Below, in pieces: positions 6,578 to 9,408 of a stretch of DNA of 9,408 nt; the first letter of the stretch is position 1; each line of letters starts with the position of its first letter. The translations under genes were made by a program, and so were the position numbers. A model generated the notes under the pieces. The model made no database searches. It had not been told where the DNA came from and was given only the letters and a program-made list of their open reading frames with translations. The DNA is from Planctomycetaceae bacterium. GTDB lineage: Bacteria; Planctomycetota; UBA1135; GCA-002686595. The stretch covers positions 1 through 9,408 of the forward strand of contig JABWBL010000094.1 in assembly GCA_013360535.1 (NCBI GenBank), given 5' to 3'.

Positions 6578-7102
6578 ATGAGGCTCTCCACGCTCGTCGG
6601 CGTCGGTGTCCTCGCCATGGCCGCCGCCGCGCCCCTGTGCGGCAGTGACCTCGGCTCTCCCTATTGCTTCGGCGTCAATTGCCCTTGTGGCAACGACGAC
6701 CCCAGCGCCGGTTGCGCGAATTCGTCGGGACGTGGCGCGCGACTCGAGGCGTTCGGCTCGACGAGCGTCGCTGCGGCGGACCTGCAGTTCCGCGCGACGC
6801 AGCTGCCCTCGAGCTCGCTCTCGCTGCTCGTGCTGAGCCCGTTCCAGCGCCGCGCTCCGTTCGGCGACGGGCTCCTGTGCGTCGGCCCGGGCATGGCGCG
6901 GCTGCGCACGCACTTGAACAGCGGACAGGCGGGCACGGTGACCTACGTGAACGTGATCCCGATCCTCGCGGCCCACGGTGTCGTCGTGCAGGCTGGCGAG
7001 ACGTGGAACGCGCAGGTGTGGTTCCGCGACACGGCGCACAAGGGCGTATGCGACGGGCAGTCGAACCTGACGCATGCGTGGACTTTGACGCTCACTCCGT
7101 GA
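6578..7102 (+). CDS. Small exported planctomycete protein, CPCGN/GCANS and WYRD-type domain
   Basis: This 174-residue protein starts at ATG 6578, chosen because a signal peptide begins there (MRLSTLVGVGVLAMAAAAP, cleavage near residue 20-23). The upstream in-frame TTG at 6521 would put basic, non-signal residues in front. Mature sequence begins with the cysteine segment YCFGVNCPCGNDDPSAGCAN at residues 29-48 (C30, C35, C37, C46), probably disulphide-linked and a hallmark of secreted proteins in one Planctomycetota lineage. The remainder is a beta-rich domain with LLVLSPFQRRAPFGDGLLCV and AQVWFRDT near residue 145, ending NLTHAWTLTLTP. It matches the C-terminal domain of the minus-strand gene at 3731-4768. 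No anchor or catalytic motif was seen, and the function is unknown. The next gene starts 46 bases downstream on the same strand. Confidence 0.85.
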   Translation: MRLSTLVGVGVLAMAAAAPLCGSDLGSPYCFGVNCPCGNDDPSAGCANSSGRGARLEAFGSTSVAAADLQFRATQLPSSSLSLLVLSPFQRRAPFGDGLLCVGPGMARLRTHLNSGQAGTVTYVNVIPILAAHGVVVQAGETWNAQVWFRDTAHKGVCDGQSNLTHAWTLTLTP

Positions 7103-7132
7103 GGTCGCGTGGCGCGCCGTGGCGGGCGGGGG

Positions 7133-7138
7133 TATCTT
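7133..7138 (+). promoter_or_regulatory. Candidate -10 box for the M20 peptidase gene
   Basis: TATCTT ends ten bases before ATG 7149 in otherwise very GC-rich DNA, placing a start of transcription about three bases before the ATG. No Shine-Dalgarno or -35 sequence is visible. Confidence 0.35.
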
Positions 7139-7148
7139 CGCGCCCGCC

Positions 7149-8600
7149 ATGACGCCCAACACCCAATCCGCCGCTCCCGCGCTCGATCCCAAGGCCGTCG
7201 AGAAGTTCGTCTCGGAAACCTGGGACAAGAGCATCGTCCCGTCGATCACCGAGTACATCGCGATCCCCAACAAGTCGCCCGCCTTCGACAAGGACTGGAA
7301 GAAGAACGGGCACATGGACCGCGCGGTCGAGCTGATCGCGGCGTGGTGCAAGGCGCGGCCGATCCCGGGGCTCAAGCTCGAGGTCGTGCGCCTGAAGAAT
7401 GAAAAGGGCGAGGAGCGCACGCCGGTGATCCTGATGGAGATCCCGGGGCAGACGAACGAGACCGTGCTGCTCTACGGTCACCTCGACAAGCAGCCGGAGA
7501 TGACGGGCTGGAGCGAGGGGCTGGGCCCGTGGATCCCGGTGATGCGCGGGGACAAGCTTTACGGCCGCGGCGGCGCGGACGATGGGTACGCGGCGTACGC
7601 GTCGTTGACGGCGATCGAGGCGCTCGAGCGCCAGAAGATCCCGCACGCGCGCTGCGTCGTGCTGATCGAAGGCTGTGAGGAGTCGGGGAGCTACGACTTG
7701 CCCGCCTATGTCGATCACCTGGCGCCGCGCATCGGCAGCCCGAGCCTGATCGTGTGCCTCGATTCGGGTTGCGGCAATTACGAGCAGCTGTGGGGCACGA
7801 CGTCGCTGCGCGGTCTCGTCGGCGGCGACCTGTCGGTCGAGGTGCTCACCGAAGGCGTGCACTCCGGCGATGCGAGCGGCATCGTCGCGTCGAGCTTCCG
7901 CATCCTGCGCCAGCTGCTCGCGCGCGTCGACGATCCGGCGACGGGCGTGTGCGTCAAGGACTTCCACGTCGAGATCCCGCCCGATCGGCTCGCGCAGGCG
8001 AAGAAGGTCGCGGAGGTGCTCGGCAGCGAGATCTACGACAAGTTCCCGTTCGTGCCGGGCATGCAGCCGATGGCGAGCGATCTGGTCGAGCTCGCGCTCA
8101 ACCGCACGTGGCGGCCGGCGCTCTCGATCGTCGGCATGGACGGCATTCCGGCGACGGCGAGCGCGGGCAACGTGCTGCGCCCGCGCACGGTGGCGCGGCT
8201 CTCGCTGCGCGTGCCGCCGACGATGGACGCGGAAGCGGCGGCGAAGCGCCTGCAGCAGATCCTCGAGAAGGATCCGCCCTACGGCGCGCGCGTCAGCTTC
8301 AAGTACGAGAAGGCCGGCTCGGGCTGGAACGCGCCGGCGATGACGAAGTGGCTCGAGGACTCGATCGACCGCGCGTCGCAGACCTACTTCGGCAAGCCGG
8401 CCGTGTACAACGGCGAGGGCGGCTCGATTCCGTTCATGGGGATGCTCGGCGCCAAGTTCCCCAAGGCGCAGTTCCTGATCACCGGCCTGCTCGGGCCGGG
8501 CTCGAACGCCCACGGGCCGAACGAGTTCCTGCACGTGCCGACGGGCAAGCGCCTGACGGCCTCGGTGGCCAACGTGCTCGCCGACCAGGCCCGCGGGTAG
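7149..8600 (+). CDS. M20-family metallopeptidase (dipeptidase-like)
   Basis: This 483-residue protein belongs to peptidase family M20 (two zinc ions; dipeptidases, carboxypeptidases, deacylases). ATG 7149 is preferred over the in-frame GTG at 7119, because the TATCTT box lies between and the ten extra residues are not conserved-looking. Metal and catalytic residues are all present: H111 and D113 in YGHLDKQPEMTGW, bridging D144 in GRGGADDGYA, general base E177 with E178 in EGCEESGS, D205 in CLDSGCG, and H455 in GSNAHGPNEF. H238 in EGVHSGDASG marks the dimerisation (lid) domain inserted between the halves. The GHLDKQPEMTGW and GRGGADDG pattern recalls the CNDP/DapE-like dipeptidase subgroup. 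There is no signal peptide, so it is likely cytoplasmic, hydrolysing small peptides; the exact substrate cannot be read from sequence. A strong hairpin follows the stop. Confidence 0.93.
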   Translation: MTPNTQSAAPALDPKAVEKFVSETWDKSIVPSITEYIAIPNKSPAFDKDWKKNGHMDRAVELIAAWCKARPIPGLKLEVVRLKNEKGEERTPVILMEIPGQTNETVLLYGHLDKQPEMTGWSEGLGPWIPVMRGDKLYGRGGADDGYAAYASLTAIEALERQKIPHARCVVLIEGCEESGSYDLPAYVDHLAPRIGSPSLIVCLDSGCGNYEQLWGTTSLRGLVGGDLSVEVLTEGVHSGDASGIVASSFRILRQLLARVDDPATGVCVKDFHVEIPPDRLAQAKKVAEVLGSEIYDKFPFVPGMQPMASDLVELALNRTWRPALSIVGMDGIPATASAGNVLRPRTVARLSLRVPPTMDAEAAAKRLQQILEKDPPYGARVSFKYEKAGSGWNAPAMTKWLEDSIDRASQTYFGKPAVYNGEGGSIPFMGMLGAKFPKAQFLITGLLGPGSNAHGPNEFLHVPTGKRLTASVANVLADQARG

Positions 8601-8632
8601 GCGGCGACACTCAACTCTTGCCTGCTTCCAAC

Positions 8633-8658
8633 GCGGCGCGGCCCCCCGGTCGCGCCGC
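8633..8658 (+). terminator. Strong GC hairpin after the M20 peptidase gene
   Basis: GCGGCGCGGCC pairs with GGTCGCGCCGC around a CCCC loop: eleven pairs, one of them a G-U wobble, 32 bases after the stop at 8600. No clean T-tract follows (TCGGCTTACTCTCT), so it is a terminator candidate of the kind lacking a U-run. The TACTCT and TAGCGT hexamers just after it could serve the next gene. Confidence 0.5.
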
Positions 8659-8664
8659 TCGGCT

Positions 8665-8677
8665 TACTCTCTAGCGT
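8665..8677 (+). promoter_or_regulatory. Candidate -10 boxes upstream of the thioredoxin-like gene
   Basis: TACTCT (8665-8670) and TAGCGT (8672-8677) are the only A/T-containing hexamers of -10 type in the gap after the hairpin. They would give a leader of about 60 bases before ATG 8744. That leader is C-rich (runs of six and seven C) and has no Shine-Dalgarno sequence. Confidence 0.25.
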
Positions 8678-8743
8678 CGCTGGCCACCGCGCCGATCGAC
8701 CTCCGGAACCCTCCCCCCAGATCCGGCCCCCCCAAGTCCTGCG

Positions 8744-9408
8744 ATGAACCCTCTCCGACCTCTCCTGCGAGCCATGGCGCTCGGCGCCACCTCGAGCCTC
8801 GCGCTGGCGTTGCCGTTGCCCCTGCCGCCCAAGGGACCGCCGCAAGACTTCAACGTGCAGGCGGCGTCGCTCGGCATCGGCGATCCGGCGCCGCGCCTCA
8901 AGCTCGGCCAGTGGGTCAAGGGCAAGCCGGTGGTCGAGTTCGAGCGCGATCAGGTGTACGTGGTCGACTTCTGGGCCACGTGGTGCACGCCGGCGAACAA
9001 GTCGATCCCGATGCTGTCGGACCTCGAGCGCAAGTACGCCGACAAGGGCGTGCGCGTGCTCGGCGTCAGCGTGTTCGAGGAGAAGCCCTGCGACGTCGCG
9101 CCGTTCGTCGAGCGGCAGGGCGAGCGCATGAGCTACTCGGTCGCGTGCGACCTCGTGCTCGACGGTGCGACGGCCTCCCAGGGCGCGATGGCGCTCACGT
9201 GGCTCAAGGCGAGCGGCGAGACCTCGCTGCCGACGGCCTTCATCGTCGACCGCGCCGGGCGCATCGTGTGGATCGGCGACTCGATGTCGGTGGCCGGGCC
9301 GCTCGAGCAGGTCGTCGCCGGCACGTGGGACCTCGAGGCGGCGAAGTCGGCCCATGCGCTGCGCGCGCGCGTGCGCGAGCTGCGCGCGCTGCTCAACAAG
9401 CAGGTGCG
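8744..9408 (+). CDS. Exported TlpA/redoxin-like thioredoxin-fold protein, second Cys missing, 3'-truncated
   Basis: The frame from ATG 8744 stays open to the window end (221 full codons, no stop), so the C-terminus is missing. An N-terminal signal peptide is likely: RPLLR, then a hydrophobic stretch to about residue 28. A thioredoxin-fold domain of the TlpA/AhpC-TSA type begins at GIGDPAPRLKLGQW. The strand VYVVDFWATWCTPANKSIP (residues 71-89) carries the active-site segment, the fold continues with VRVLGVSVFEE, and the cis-proline motif TSLPTAFIVD is at P163. A final helical part is rich in Arg and Leu. Such domains normally have WCxPC; here C81 is kept but the second position is A84 (WCTPA), so ordinary disulphide exchange is not possible. 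It may act as a monothiol, form mixed disulphides, or be structural. Its start is 143 bases beyond the M20 gene. The fold call is firm and the role uncertain. Confidence 0.88.
   Translation, partial: MNPLRPLLRAMALGATSSLALALPLPLPPKGPPQDFNVQAASLGIGDPAPRLKLGQWVKGKPVVEFERDQVYVVDFWATWCTPANKSIPMLSDLERKYADKGVRVLGVSVFEEKPCDVAPFVERQGERMSYSVACDLVLDGATASQGAMALTWLKASGETSLPTAFIVDRAGRIVWIGDSMSVAGPLEQVVAGTWDLEAAKSAHALRARVRELRALLNKQV

Noticed and set aside
7092..8534. 480-codon minus-strand frame opposite the M20 gene, and a similar one at 8384-9355
   Set aside because: Both are antisense shadows caused by GC-rich third positions; the plus-strand genes carry complete catalytic motifs.
8704..8738. C-rich runs before the thioredoxin-like gene as a possible structured or regulatory element
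   Set aside because: No pairing partner or known motif is visible; it may be simple composition.

Overview
This high-GC, gene-dense window most likely comes from a member of the Planctomycetota, probably the lineage of uncultured and marine relatives whose exported proteins carry a 'CPCGN...GCANS' cysteine segment and end in a 'WYRD...LS' surface domain. Two genes here (3731-4768 minus, 6578-7102 plus) carry one or both hallmarks. A sulfatase-superfamily protein, an outer-membrane phospholipase, several exported proteins and GC-rich third codon positions fit a Gram-negative-type envelope in that phylum. The assignment rests on recalled family features, not on a search.

Layout. 1-1191 is the 3' part of a sulfatase-superfamily hydrolase, cut by the window edge. 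Two small uncharacterised genes follow on the same strand: an immunity-like beta-rich protein at 1206-1520 and a protein with two CxxC pairs at 1570-2040. At 2196-3593 lies an exported protein with calcium-loop (FG-GAP-like) repeats, which meets a convergent exported surface protein on the minus strand (3731-4768). Upstream of the latter, also on the minus strand, is a METTL7/TMT1-like methyltransferase (4892-5512). It is divergent from a well-conserved outer-membrane phospholipase A, pldA (5571-6455). On the plus strand follow a small exported protein (6578-7102), an M20 metallopeptidase (7149-8600) and an exported TlpA-like thioredoxin-fold protein (from 8744) that runs off the right edge.

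There is no evident single pathway. The shared theme is the cell envelope: exported or surface proteins, an outer-membrane lipase, and a methyltransferase of a family often tied to lipid-rich membranes. No RNA genes, CRISPR arrays, insertion sequences or phage genes are visible, and no stretch over 300 bases lacks a gene. Gaps hold GC-rich hairpins that may be terminators, and several genes have a TA-rich -10-like hexamer only 6-10 bases before the start codon, suggesting leaderless or nearly leaderless transcripts.

I did not find a convincing new multigene system. The best leads are active-site substitutions: threonine in place of the formylglycine cysteine in the sulfatase, and alanine in place of the second CxxC cysteine in the thioredoxin-like protein. 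The pldA/methyltransferase divergent pair and the duplicated surface domain are also worth a look.
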